From positions 11,001,198 to 11,065,197 of the forward strand of contig JAKSZT010053764.1 of assembly GCA_026826555.1 (NCBI GenBank): a stretch of 64,000 nt of DNA, read 5' to 3'. The notes under the pieces are model-generated. The model saw nothing but the letters and a program-made list of their open reading frames with translations. It did no database searches and was not told the DNA's origin. This DNA comes from Tolypeutes matacus. Its lineage: Eukaryota > Chordata > Mammalia > Cingulata > Chlamyphoridae. Positions 11,177-20,974 of the stretch are shown here, in pieces. Position numbers and translations under genes: made by a program. Within the stretch, counting starts at the first letter, position 1, and every line of letters starts with the position of its first letter.

Positions 11177-11194
11177 TGGTTCCCTGACTGGGAA
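11177..11194 (+). promoter_or_regulatory. Primer binding site, tRNA-Glu-like
   Basis: TGGTTCCCTGACTGGGAA starts two bases after the 5' LTR. It is complementary to the 3' end of tRNA-Glu with a mismatch at the T of CTGGG. No match to the tRNA-Pro site common in murine gammaretroviruses. Confidence 0.75.
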
Positions 11195-11786
11195 ACCCAA
11201 CCAACCAGTCCCATTGTGCCTCAGGCTTGGGACTGAAGGGCGTGGCCAACGGTGCTCTCCAAGCAAAAGAGGTAGGTGCCTCTTTTCATTTTGACAGTAT
11301 CTTCTTCCGAGGTAGACCCCCGCGGGCCGCATCCCCACGTCTCAGTCAGACTCAAGGGAGAGAGACAGACTGAACTATATCAGACTTTGGAAAGTTAAGC
11401 ACCTGGGTGCCAAGCCCCAGTAAGGCCCTTCTCTGGATGGAAGAGGAGACTGATCACCTCCTAAGGTCTCGCACGACGAGACTCCAGGATAGGGCAATTC
11501 CTGTGGGATGGGTTGTTTAACCTCTGAGTGATTGTGTGTGTGAACGTGGATGGTAGGGGCTTGCACCTATCGTACCAGTTTGTGGTCCCATGGCCTGTGC
11601 CACGGGGTCAGAGTGGGCCCCATCCTGCTTCTGCAGCTATGTCATCTGGCATAACAGCGCATCCGGAAAATTGTCTGGACGTCTTAGCTAAGTCGAGCCC
11701 AAGTTCCTATGAGGGATGCAGACAGGCGGGCATCTGAGTGGCCTTGAAAGAGGCACCCCACCTTTGTCTGTCTTGCGCCACCGACA
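11195..11786 (+). other. Proviral leader with candidate splice donor
   Basis: The region between the primer site and gag would hold packaging and splice-donor signals. AAGAG|GTAGGT at about 11267-11277, with GT at 11272, is a good splice-donor match and could have produced the env mRNA. Reading frames here are short and I assign no protein. Confidence 0.45.
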
Positions 11787-12607
11787 CAGGGCTCATCACA
11801 GTCAAAACCCACTGTCTTGAACTGCATGCTTAAGAACTTCAGGAAGGGATTTTCTGGAGATTATGGTATCTGGATGAACCCTGGCACCCTCCTAACCCTC
11901 TATGAGTTGGAGTGGCCCACTTTTAATGTTGACTGGCCCTCGGAAGGGACCCTATTTGTAGCCAAGGTCCGTGCACTATGGCTAGTAGTCACCGGGACCT
12001 CTGGTCACCCAGATCAGTTCCCCTATATTGACTCCTGGTTAGAAATAGCCCGGACTCTGCCCTCTTGGGTTTGCTTGTGCGTTGGAAAGAAGGGACAGAG
12101 CAGGATCTTATTTGCACAAGAAGCGAGGCATCAGAAACCAGTCATTCATCAGGGGTCCTCGGAAGAAGACCCACCACTGCCACCACCGCCATATATGCCA
12201 ACCACCCCAGCCCTTCCTCCTGGCTCAGGAGCACCAGCGAGTCTCCCAGAGACACCTCCTCCTTCAGTCTCCCCTCCCAGCCAGGAGGTACAGGCAAATC
12301 ACACGGCAACACCACCCCCTGCCCTTGCAGAACCATGACCCCACCAGAGGGGAGTCCTGCAACCCCATCGGCAAGAAGACTCCAGTTGGCACAGCCCACA
12401 TTGCAGATGCCTCTCCGTGAGACGCAGGGCCCACCTCGGCTAGGCGAAGATGGGACCATTCAAGCAGGGCGGCCCATTTTGTACTACCAGCCTTTCACAA
12501 CTACAGACCTCTTAATCTGGAAACATCACACCCCTTCCTATTTGGAGAAGCCTCAGGCCCTTATTGATCCCATGGGATCCATCTTCCAGACCCACCGTCC
12601 CACCTAG
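11787..12607 (+). pseudogene. gag: gag matrix/p12/capsid N-terminus, broken
   Basis: Gag would have been the structural polyprotein. In frame 3 the likely N-terminus is at 11790, where a glycine codon heads a GSSQS stretch typical of a myristoylation site, but the codon before it is CAG at 11787-11789 and not a start codon. The first in-frame ATG is at 11826. A matrix-like domain (about 11826-12080) contains LYELEWP and HPDQFPYIDSWL. A proline-rich region follows, with a PPPPYMP late-domain motif at about 12179-12199. The frame shifts to +2 in the proline-rich region, and the p12/capsid junction (MPLRE) and capsid N-terminus (YYQPFTTTDLLIWK, about 12479-12520) run to a stop at 12605. Confidence 0.85.
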
Positions 12608-13410
12608 GATGATTGCCGCCACTCCTCCTGACTCTATTTAACACTGAGGAGGGACGGTGAATCCTGGTGAAAGCATGAAAGTGGCTACAAGAGCAAGCTC
12701 CTACTGGTGTCCTAGACCCGGAGGATTGGGCATGGGCGGCGGCACCAGAAACTAAGCCTAACTGGGACTTTAACACTGAACAGGGACTGGCTGCGCTCCG
12801 ACTATATCGGGAAACACTCCTGCGAGGGGTCCAAGAAGGGGCTAAACAACCCATGAACATGACAAAAACAACCTCAGTTATTCAAAAACCCAATGAGTCT
12901 CCAAGGGATTTCTGTGAACGGCTTTGCGAGACCTTCAGGATTTACACACCCTTCGACCCAGAAGCTCCAGAAAACCAGAGGATGGTGAATGCCGCTTTCG
13001 TGGCGCAAGCGGTGGCAGACATCAAAAGAAAACTCCTAAAGTTGGAAGGATTCGGGGGCATGAACATCTCTCAACTGCTAGAGGTCGCCAACAAAGTGTT
13101 CATCAATCGGGACGAAGTCGCTGAGCGAGAAGCCAAGAAACGAATGAAGCACCAAACTTCCCTACTAGCGGCAACCCTGGGAAATGCCAACCCCACCAGG
13201 TGAAACGGGCCACCTTGCAAAAGTGGGGTAAGCACCAGGAGGACGCCGCTGGCCAGAGACCAATGCGCGTACTGCAAAGAGAGTGGGCACTGGAAAATGA
13301 GTGTCCCCAGAAGTCTCAGACACCAAGAGGAGGCACCTCTAAAGGAAAATATCGACCAGAGCCCCAAGACCACCTGATCGGGTTGGCAGGACTCAACTCT
13401 AAATAGGGGC
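12608..13410 (+). pseudogene. gag: gag capsid C-terminus and nucleocapsid, broken
   Basis: The capsid continues in frame 1. Around 12670-12850 residues such as WLQEQAPTGVLDPEDWAW are readable, and 12853-13200 encodes the major homology region (QKPNESPRDFCERLCETFR) and the capsid end. A TGA at 13201-13203 stops this frame. The nucleocapsid knuckle starts in the same frame at 13264 (C-A-Y-C, then H at 13288), but an A run at about 13293-13297 is one base short, so the last cysteine of the CCHC motif falls out of frame. Confidence 0.85.
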
Positions 13411-13795
13411 GACTGGGCTCACTGGAACTTGGCCCCCACGAGCCCATGGTCAAATTACAAGTTGGGGGCTAGACAATGACTTTCATGGTGGACACTGGTG
13501 CTGAACATTCTGTAGTCACAACCCCTGTCTCCCCCTTTAGAGGAAAGACCGCTAATATCATAGAGGCGACTGGAGATCAGTAAAACCAACGGCCTTTTTG
13601 CCAATCAAGAACTTGCCAGCTTGCTGGCCACGAAGTAACTCATGAATTTCTATACCTGCCCGAGTGCCCGGTTCCCCTGCTTGGCAGAGACCTCCTAACC
13701 AAACTTGGGGCCCAGATTCCCTTCAAATCTGAAGGCTCAGCAAGCTTAAGCCTCGGAACCAGTCTCTCCTCCTCACCGCCCCTAAGTGAAGAATA
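13411..13795 (+). pseudogene. pro: Retroviral aspartic protease, broken
   Basis: The protease would have cleaved Gag and Gag-Pol. In frame 3 the active-site triplet DTG is encoded at 13491-13499 within FMVDTGAEHSVV. A TAG at 13470-13472 stops the frame just upstream of it. Residues after the active site ([14 protein letters not shown], about 13684-13725) match the flap/C-terminal part. There is no long open frame. Confidence 0.8.
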
Positions 13796-14610
13796 GAGAC
13801 TTCACACGGAAGAAAGTTCAGGTCAGAATCTGAAGGAACTGCTGGAACTTTTCCCCCAAGTTTGGGCAGAAAATAACCCACCAGGAATGGTGCAGAACCA
13901 TGCACCCATCATCATTGACTTAAAGCCCGGAGCGATCCCTGTCCGATGTAGGCAGTATCCCATCCCCTCGAAGCGCAATTGGGCATAGCCGAGCACATAG
14001 AGTGCCTGAAGGAAGAAGGAATCCTAATCGAATGCCAGTCACCCTGGAACACCCCGTTATTACCAGTGAAGAAGCCAGATGGAACTGGATACTGACCAGT
14101 ACAGGATCTATGGGCCATAAATGATGCTACTCTTACCTTACATCAAGTTGTTCCTAACCCATATACTTTATTGGGACAGCTGCCACCCGAAGCTGCCTGG
14201 ATCGAAAAGATGCCTTTTTCTGCCTATGGCTGGCCCCCACTAGCCAGCCCCTGTTCACCTTTGAATGGGAGGACCCCAAAACCTGGAAAAGGACTCAATT
14301 AACCTGGACACAGCTCCCACAGGGCTTCAGGAACTCCCCAATCCTTTTCGGGGAAGCCTTGGCAGCAGATCTGGCTACCTAGCCCCGGGAAGACTGCAAG
14401 TGCACTCTCTTGCAATATGTGGACAATCTCCTGCTTGCCAGTGAGAAGGAAGAAAATTGCTGGAAGGGAACTCAAACCCTCCTCCAAATTTTAACACGGA
14501 CTGGGTACAAAATATCATGGAGAAAGGCTCAGATCTGTAGACAGCGGGTCAAATACCTAGGGTTCAACATCTCACGAGAGCTCCAGATGCTAGGACCCGA
14601 GCAGTAAAGG
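13796..14610 (+). pseudogene. pol: Reverse transcriptase fingers/palm, broken and active site changed
   Basis: The RT N-terminal part is readable at about 13836-14000 (FPQVWAENNPPGM, then [12 protein letters not shown]). A TGA at 14093-14095 falls just before PVQDLWAIND in frame 2, and the frame changes to 1 between about 14111 and 14191. The first catalytic aspartate is kept in [11 protein letters not shown] (14200-14232). The LPQGF stretch is at 14317-14331. A TAG at 14380-14382 lies between this and the active site, which reads YVDN (14416-14427) instead of the YVDD usual in the family: the second metal-binding aspartate is asparagine. A TAA at 14605-14607 ends the frame. Confidence 0.88.
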
Positions 14611-15571
14611 GTGATCTGCTCCATCCCCACACCCACCAAGAAAAGACAGCTCCGTGAGTTTCTCTGGAATGGCGGGGTTCTGCCGCATCTGGATCCCTGG
14701 GTTTGCAGCAATGACCAGACCCCTTTACGAAACTTTGGCGGGGCTGGAAAAGGAATCTCTTGCCTGGGGAGAAGTCCAAAAGGGGGCTTTTCAAAACATC
14801 AAGAAACAACTCAGCCAAGCCCCCTCCTTGGGCTTTCCAGATGTGACTAGAGACTTTAACTTGTTTGTACGTGAAAAAAACAAAGTAGCCTTAGGGGTCC
14901 TCACGCAAACAGTCGGCCCCTGGCAAAGACCCATTGCTTACCTCTCTAAACACCTAGACTCTGTGGCTACAGGATGGCCACCCTGCCTAAGAGCCCTGGC
15001 AGCCACCGTGATCCTCGTCAAAGAGGCAGACAAATTAACTCTTGGACAGGCCATCCACGTCATGGTGCCACACGCAGTTACTGCCTTAATGAACTCCTAT
15101 GGCCATCGATGGATATCAAATCCCCGGCTCGTACATTATCAGGGACTACTCTGTAAAAACCCCAGAGTGACCATAGAAATGGTGCACAGTTTGAACCCTG
15201 CCACCTTTTTGCCTGAGGAAGAAGGGACCCCAGATCATGAATGCATGGAAGTTACAGAAGAGGTCTACGCCAGCCGCCCCGACCTCCAGGATAAACTGTT
15301 CTCCACTCCAGATCTGACGCTATACATGGGTGGGAGCAGTTTTGTTAAGAATGGGGAAAAGCTTGCCGGGTATGCAGTCACCACCACCGAGTGGGTAGTG
15401 GAAGCAGCATCTCTACCGAAAGGATGGTCTGCACAAAGGGCAGAGCTCTGGGCGCTGGTCCGAGCCCTGCAGCTAGCCACTGGACAAGCAGTAAACATTT
15501 ACACTGACTCTAAGTTCGTGCTTGCTACTGTTCATATTCACGGGGCAATCTATAAAAAAGAGGTCTCCTAA
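14611..15571 (+). pseudogene. pol: RT thumb/connection and RNase H, longest open frame of the provirus
   Basis: The frame open at 14654-15571 (305 codons) encodes the RT thumb and connection domains (GFCRIWIPGFAAMTRPLYE at its start) and most of RNase H. RNase H would degrade the RNA of the RNA-DNA hybrid. The glutamate (QRAELWAL, about 15433-15456) and second aspartate (YTDSKF, about 15500-15517) are kept. The first aspartate position reads glycine (GGT at 15329-15331, in LYMGGSS). A TAA at 15569-15571 ends the frame inside RNase H. Confidence 0.88.
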
Positions 15572-15840
15572 CCACTGAGGGAAGAGAGATCAAAAACAAG
15601 GAGGAAATTCTCCAGCTATTAGAAGCAGTGTGGGAACTGAATAAGGTCACCACCATCCACTGTCGGGGCCATCAAAAAGGAATGGACATGGTCGCACAAG
15701 GAAGCAGACTTGCTGACAAAGCAGCAGGACAGGCGGCTGAAGAAAACTACAAAGTAGAGGTTCCAGAATTAACACTACTGCTGTCCCTCTTGGGACAAAG
15801 GATTGATCAACTAAACTGCACCCGAGAAGAGCAGGAGTGA
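15572..15840 (+). pseudogene. pol: RNase H C-terminus
   Basis: In frame 1 from about 15628 the sequence reads HCRGHQKGMDMVAQGSRLADKAA, which holds the His-containing loop and the last catalytic aspartate of RNase H. It is in a different frame from the preceding 305-codon frame and ends at a TGA at 15838-15840. Confidence 0.85.
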
Positions 15841-16977
15841 GCTGAAAAGGAAGGGGTTTGGCTGCTCCCAGATAACTGGATATTTGTGCCAAAAGGAGCC
15901 GTACATGCCCTTTGTCCAGCAATACCACCAGCTCATCCTCCTAGGGAAAACTGCACTGGAAGCCTTGCTCGGGAGATACTATTACATAGCCCGGCTGACT
16001 TCTCTCTGCACCACTGTCAGTGGCCAATGCCAGGTTTGCACCAAGAACAACCCCTTGCAAGGCCCCCGCGCTCTGGCAGGTGTCCAGCACACGGGAACGG
16101 CCCCCTTTGAGGATATCATAGTGGACTTTACGGAAGTAAAACCGTGTCGAGGGTACAAATACCTGTTGGTGATGATATGCACCTTTTCAGGTTAGGTCAA
16201 AGCCTTCCCCACTCACACGGAAAAGGCAAGAGAAGTGACTAAGGCTCTGCTTGGAGAAGTCATTCCATGACACAGGCTGTCACTATCCATTGGAAGTGAC
16301 AATGGCCTGGCCTTTGTGGCTGCCACAGTCCAAGAACTGATGAAAATGCTGAGAATTAAGTGAAGGCTCCATACCACTTACAGGCCTCAGAGTTCCGGGA
16401 AAGTTGAACGCATGAATCGAACCCTCAAAGCCACCCTAGCAAAGTTCTGCCAGGAAACTGGTCTCCCCTGGGTAGATTTACTCCCTTTGGCCCTTCTCCG
16501 AGTTAGGTGCACCGCAGGACCCACAGGCTACTCTCCCTTTGAAATTCTGTTTGGGCGGCCACCCCTAATCGTCTGGGCATTTAGAGGAAGTCTAAGGCTT
16601 CTGCAGTAGGCCTACCTAAATTCCATTCTCCAGCAGCTTGGAGGAACTCTAGCTGAAATACATAAAACTGTCCTGTCCCGAAACCTCATCCCCTTGGGAC
16701 ACCCGGTGCACCCTCATCAGCCAGGGGACCAGGTCTGGGTCAAAGACTGGAGGAAAGAACCCCTCCAGCCTTCCTGGACAGGTCCACATACTGTAATCCT
16801 TATAACTCCCACTGCTCTTAAAGTTGCAGGTATCACTCCCTGGATTCATCATTCCAGAGTCAAGAAGGCCCATCACGATAAGGAGCAGAACAGCTGGGCA
16901 GCCCAACCCATACCCGACCACCCCTTGAGAGTGCGAATCACCCAAGATCCTCGAGCACGAACCCCGCCGAATGCCTG
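15841..16977 (+). pseudogene. pol: Integrase with intact DD35E residues but three core stops
   Basis: The integrase would insert viral DNA. All core motifs are in frame 2: CQVC of the zinc domain (about 16028-16039), Asp at 16124-16126 (VDFTEV), Asp at 16298-16300 (SDNGLAF) and Glu at 16406-16408 (GKVERMN). Exactly 35 residues separate the second Asp and the Glu. The frame is interrupted by stops at 16193-16195, 16268-16270 and 16361-16363. The C-terminal part ([16 protein letters not shown], then PGDQVWVKDW) follows, with a TAG at 16607-16609 and a frame change before 16694. Confidence 0.88.
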
Positions 16978-17696
16978 ATCGCCTTTGTGTTTGGAATTAG
17001 ACTCGCTGCTGTGGCCCCCAAGAACTGGACTGTTGTGAATAGAACCCTAATTGCTATAGCATACTGGTGCATAGTAGGATGTTTCTGTGCCTTAGGCTGT
17101 TTTTCCTATTCACCAGTTCCCAGCCCTGCTCCAGTTGTTACAAGATAGCCCCTCTCTCAGCAATGGATAGGTTGAAACAGTTCGCAGGGAACCGTACCTA
17201 TATGCCGGCAGAATGTTATAAGTTATCCGAAGCCTCAGTTTGTGAGGAAAGGGGACAAAAGTTCTGGATGGCCCGAATAAAATGTAGGGCTAGCTGCAGA
17301 GCTTACAGTACCCCAGGAGAGGTCAGTTGCTGGACTTATTATACACATGCAGGCATGTCAGATGGGGGCAGGGTACAATATATAGCCTGGAAAGAAAACT
17401 TGGAACAAGTCAGGGCCAGCCTCACCCGACTAGCTAAGGGCCCCGAGTACAAGCAAGCAAATATGACAGGGCTTTACCATCTCACACGGTTCACGGCCTC
17501 TGTTCAGCAAAAAGTGAGGCATATGATTAATGCCACTTATGTTTTCCTCCACGAGATCAACCCTGGCACCAGCCACTGTTGGTTATGCCTGTCCTTAGGG
17601 AGGAGACCCTTCTCGGGCACCCCGGCTCCCTTTGACTGGTACTTAAATCAAACACAGACAGAAACCGGTAATCAAACTGCCCCGTTGGCCCTGTAG
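16978..17696 (+). pseudogene. env: Envelope surface subunit (SU), N-terminal part
   Basis: A frame of about 206 codons opens at the ATG 17079. It starts with a hydrophobic leader (MFLCLRLFFLFTSSQP) resembling a signal peptide. It contains several N-x-S/T glycosylation sites and a CWLC motif (about 17577-17588), the CXXC element of gamma-type SU that pairs with TM. The frame ends at a TAG at 17694-17696 and the SU sequence goes on in another frame. No receptor can be inferred. The upstream part overlaps the end of pol, as in related proviruses. Confidence 0.82.
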
Positions 17697-18128
17697 CCCT
17701 CGACGTCCATTTAAACACCATAAAAGGTAATTTAACCTGTCTTAGGAGCAGTCCACCCAGTGGGGACACCCCTGAAACATGGTGTGCTTCCTACCAAATT
17801 CTGTCAACTAATCAGACTCAGTGCTCCCCCTGGGAACTGTTTTATCTACGTGGGAGCACCACTTACAGGTGCATAGAGGGCGACTGGACAGGAAGTTGCA
17901 TTCCAGTGTTCTTGGCACCTGAAGTGTCAATCTACAATGACATGAAACTGGAAATGGCACTAAGTCCCCATCAGAAAAGGGCTAAGAGGGCTGTGCTTAC
18001 CTCCATCCTCATAGGGGCAGGAGTGGTGGTGGGGTAGGAACAGGGGTAGCAGGTCTGGGCTCCTTTATTGGTTCTATTATAAGCTCTCACAAGAACTAAA
18101 CGAAGACCTAGAGCAAGTAGCAGATTCC
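17697..18128 (+). pseudogene. env: SU C-terminus, cleavage site and fusion-peptide region, frameshifted
   Basis: Frame 2 carries the SU C-terminus from NLTC (17729) to a dibasic RAKR processing site at 17978-17989, followed by a hydrophobic start of TM (AVLTSILIGAGVVVG). A one-base shift near 18035 and a second shift before 18085 change the frame, so the fusion-peptide region does not connect to the TM ectodomain frame. Confidence 0.8.
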
Positions 18129-18554
18129 TTGGTTTCCCTCCAAAACCAAATTAACTCATTAGCTAGAGTAGTCCTACAAAACAGGAAAGCCCTTGACTTG
18201 CTAACTGCCACAAAACGAGGGACATGTATCTTCCTGGGGGAAGAGTGCTGTTATTATGTTAATGAGACAGGAATAGTCACTACCAAAGTGAAAGAAGTTA
18301 GGGATCAAATCCAAAAGAGGAAGGACCACTTAAGCAAGTTCTGGGGCTGGAACCTCAGACAGTGGACCTCTTGGCTTCTGCCCCTGGGTGGACCCTTATT
18401 CATCTTGCTCATAGCAGCCATCTTTGGCCCATGCCTGATAAAGGCACCCATCAGGTTAATTGAAACAATGACATCACGCATAACTACCACCAAGATTCTA
18501 GCCCTAAGGGGATACAGTCCCCTGAGTACATATGATGCCCTATGGGAATTATAA
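18129..18554 (+). pseudogene. env: Envelope transmembrane subunit (TM), 141-codon frame
   Basis: This frame (about 141 codons, plus readable sequence upstream from about 18081) holds the TM ectodomain helix (SLQNQINSLARVVLQNRKALDLL), a CX6CC motif at 18225-18251, a membrane-proximal region, a hydrophobic segment (LLPLGGPLFILLIAAIFGPCLI) and a cytoplasmic tail ending DALWEL before TAA at 18552. It has no leader and no upstream in-frame SU, so it could not be made as an envelope protein from this locus. Confidence 0.85.
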
Positions 18555-18561
18555 GGGCATC

Positions 18562-18579
18562 AAGGGGGGGGGGCGGGAA
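18562..18579 (+). promoter_or_regulatory. Polypurine tract
   Basis: An A/G run dominated by ten consecutive G residues (aagggggggg...) with one C lies immediately before the 3' LTR start TGATAAGG, as required for plus-strand priming. Confidence 0.85.
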
Positions 18580-18940
18580 TGATAAGGAAAAGTCACTGCA
18601 GCCCTCCCCCTCCCTGTTTTCCTGACAAGAATCTCCCACCTTAGAACTAGAACCTGCACTTCTGGCTCTGTAACCCTGCCCACTCGATTTCATAACCTGC
18701 AAATCCTGCTTCTGTAACCACGCTTGCTTAGTTGCCTAAGGTAATGGAAAATTCCACCCACCAACTTGCTAGCCAATGAATGGGAGCCTGTAGGCCCCAA
18801 TAAAAACTCCAGAAAACTGGGGTTGGGGGGCCCAGAATTTGGAAAACGAACTTTCCTCTGGGCCCACGCATGTAATAAAGCCTGGTTCTTCTGCTCTCTC
18901 CGAGTGCCGTTTTGGGTTTTTCATCGCGACAGCCGCAACA
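18580..18940 (+). mobile_element. 3' LTR of the provirus (361 bp)
   Basis: It begins TGATAAGGA and ends GCAACA. It aligns end to end with 10816-11174, with about 34 differences by hand count and small indels. CCAAT at 18773-18777, TATA-like box at 18799-18805, AATAAA at 18874-18879. Right target copy atgt follows at 18941. Confidence 0.92.
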
Positions 18941-19290
18941 ATGTATTTTATACTTTGGGTTATTATCCAGTACTACTTTATTTTTCTTGTTCAAGTTGTT
19001 CGAATTTTGGCTATTGGGAGCCCTTTCAATTGGCTCCTGTACCCTTTGATATACCCTTGTCAATATGGGGTTATTGTTACTGTCACTTGAGCACGTCCTT
19101 ATTTTCTAGCATGAGAAGATTCGTCAGGCTCATCTTCTATATTTCCTGCCCTTGTCAAAGAATGAGCCATTTCTCCAAGAAACCCTGGTTTCTTTTATTT
19201 GAAAATGATTGTAGAAACTAAGATCTTGGGACTAGGTGTACTTGTTGCAACTGGAGTATTATTTAAAATGAAAGAGCAAAGAAATGCATG
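18941..19290 (-). mobile_element. Antisense L1 3' region, last piece
   Basis: Immediately after the provirus the L1 alignment resumes (attttatactttgggttatt, then ccatttctccaagaaaccct, then aagatcttgggactaggtg), which confirms that the provirus landed in this element. Confidence 0.7.
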
Positions 19291-19734
19291 TGTGTCTACT
19301 AACTTCTGTATATATACATATCTATATATATTTCTGCAGCTATATTAAGCTATATATTGAGTTCTTACTGTGAAGAGTTAATTTTGACTCTCTCACCTCC
19401 TAATCTTTATTACTTTTAATTTCCCAAAGATCTCTTCACTGTCACCCCAGCTTTATCCTAAATCTTTGGATTGGGATTGTCTCCTTTAAATGAGGTTGGT
19501 TCATCTAAGTAACAGCATGTTGGAAGCTCCAGCATTCTGGAAGCTATTAATTGAAGCCCTAGAATAAAAGAGATAACTCATAGAAATCTATAATTGAGAG
19601 GAGTGAAGAGGACAGCCTAATAAGTAGTCCCAGTACTTAAGACACAAACCCAGAAAAGGTAGAACCAACAGTGAGTATGGCCATTAAAGCCAAGTTACCA
19701 GAAGTCATGTGTTAATAGCCTACTCCCAACAAGT

Positions 19735-20110
19735 TAAATTCTTTCAAGCCTCCATGCCTTTGCATATCTTGCTTACTCTGTCTAGAATTCTCTATATAAA
19801 TTCTTCCAGGTGTAATTTTCTGCTCACCATTATGCTACCCTCCACCCTCACATTTAAATTAACAGTTTTAAAGAAGGTTTTCTCAATATCTTTCCTCAAA
19901 TAGGTAAATCTTTCATTCCCATTTTAGTAATTCCCATTACTAAGTGCATTACTTATAGTCCTTATCTTACTGTTCTGTGGTTATTTATTTGTCTTTATCC
20001 TTAATAAGTTGTGAATTTTCTGAAGTTACTTACTTCTAAGCCTAAAACAGTGTCTGGCATATCATTGCTATTACAAATATCTTTATAAATTGAATGATTG
20101 AATTAGTTCA
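19735..20110 (+). repeat. L2 LINE fossil
   Basis: A pattern typical of an L2 3' end: ttctgctcaccattatgct in the middle and, at the end, aacagtgtctggcatatca followed by ataaattgaatgattgaatt. Confidence 0.5.
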
Positions 20111-20489
20111 TGAGTAGGATATCTATATCTTATAGGAGTTTAAAGGGCAAATACATAGAGTTTCAAAGTGGAACTGGCATGAAAGTTGTATTCAGGTTGT
20201 TAACTCTGGAAAGGTTTCCTGTCTCTAATTATCTATTCTATGTCCCTGTTGCAAGATATTAAATTCACCGTTACATTTTTTCTTAATCTATTCAATATAT
20301 TTTTGTCTCAAGGTAACATTTTTCAAAGTAAAAACATACCTACTAAGTAGCCTTTTAACTGATTGCTAATTTATTGTTAAATCACCAGTTCTCTCCATAG
20401 CTTTAATATTGAACACTAATTGGAGAGGTAGAAGAGGTTAATTGATTCTTAAGAACATTGAAATGAATACTAGACTGGTGGAAACTTTA

Positions 20490-20680
20490 TATTTTGTGAG
20501 ATACTAACGAATAATCAGCCTCCCTAAATCTCAATTTCCTCATCTGTAAAATGTTTGTAGAATCAGTATCACTGATAGATGTTGTGAAATTAAACAAGAT
20601 TACATAAAACATGTATTTAGCCCAGTGCCACATGCCTGGCAAGCACTCAGTAAATACCAGCTACTATTATTATGTTCATA
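20490..20680 (+). repeat. MIR SINE fossil
   Basis: The blocks caatttcctcatctgtaaaa and gccacatgcctggcaagcac, then tcagtaaatacc, are the sense MIR core and tail. Confidence 0.75.
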
Positions 20681-20974
20681 TTTCCCAGGAATGGAGATTA
20701 TGAGAGAGTGGTAGGGAGGAATTCTTTTGCTTTATGAGGGATTGCACAAATTGCAAAATGCTGAGTGGGATGCCAAAGGAAATTTTAGAAATTCACAGAA
20801 GCCCAAGGCATCCATTAAAGAGTTGGAAGCAGGAGGAACTAGATTAAAGAAAAATGAAAAGTATATTGAATGATAGCATAGGATAGAGCATTTCTGTGAT
20901 GGATGTTGAAAAGAAATATTTTGTCTACTACAAAGTGTTGTAGAGGGTTTTCCTGCCATGAAGAAATGGAAAGT

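Larger units (their letters stand above)
10816..18940 (+). mobile_element. Gammaretrovirus-like endogenous provirus, defective
   Basis: This 8.1-kb provirus has the order 5' LTR, primer binding site, leader, gag, pro, RT, RNase H, integrase, env SU, env TM, polypurine tract, 3' LTR. Gamma-like marks are short LTRs starting TGATAAG, a PPPY late motif in gag, one CCHC knuckle, a CWLC motif in SU and CX6CC in TM. The tRNA-Glu-type primer site points towards the ERV-E group of class I ERVs, by inference. Every gene is broken by stops or frameshifts. The two LTRs differ at roughly 34 of 360 positions by a hand count. The provirus sits in sense orientation inside an antisense L1 fragment. Confidence 0.93.

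Noticed and set aside
10829..11338. 169-codon minus-strand frame over the 5' LTR
   Set aside because: An antisense shadow of the LTR, with no initiation context or similarity. A regulatory antisense transcript cannot be judged from sequence.
12065..12459. Separate small genes in the overlapping 112-, 180- and 105-codon frames over gag
   Set aside because: They are alternate-frame or antisense shadows of the proline-rich gag region, except the +2 frame, which is the frameshifted continuation of gag itself.
18766..19221. 151-codon frame over the 3' LTR end
   Set aside because: It crosses from LTR U5 into the antisense L1 flank, so it is a chance fusion frame.
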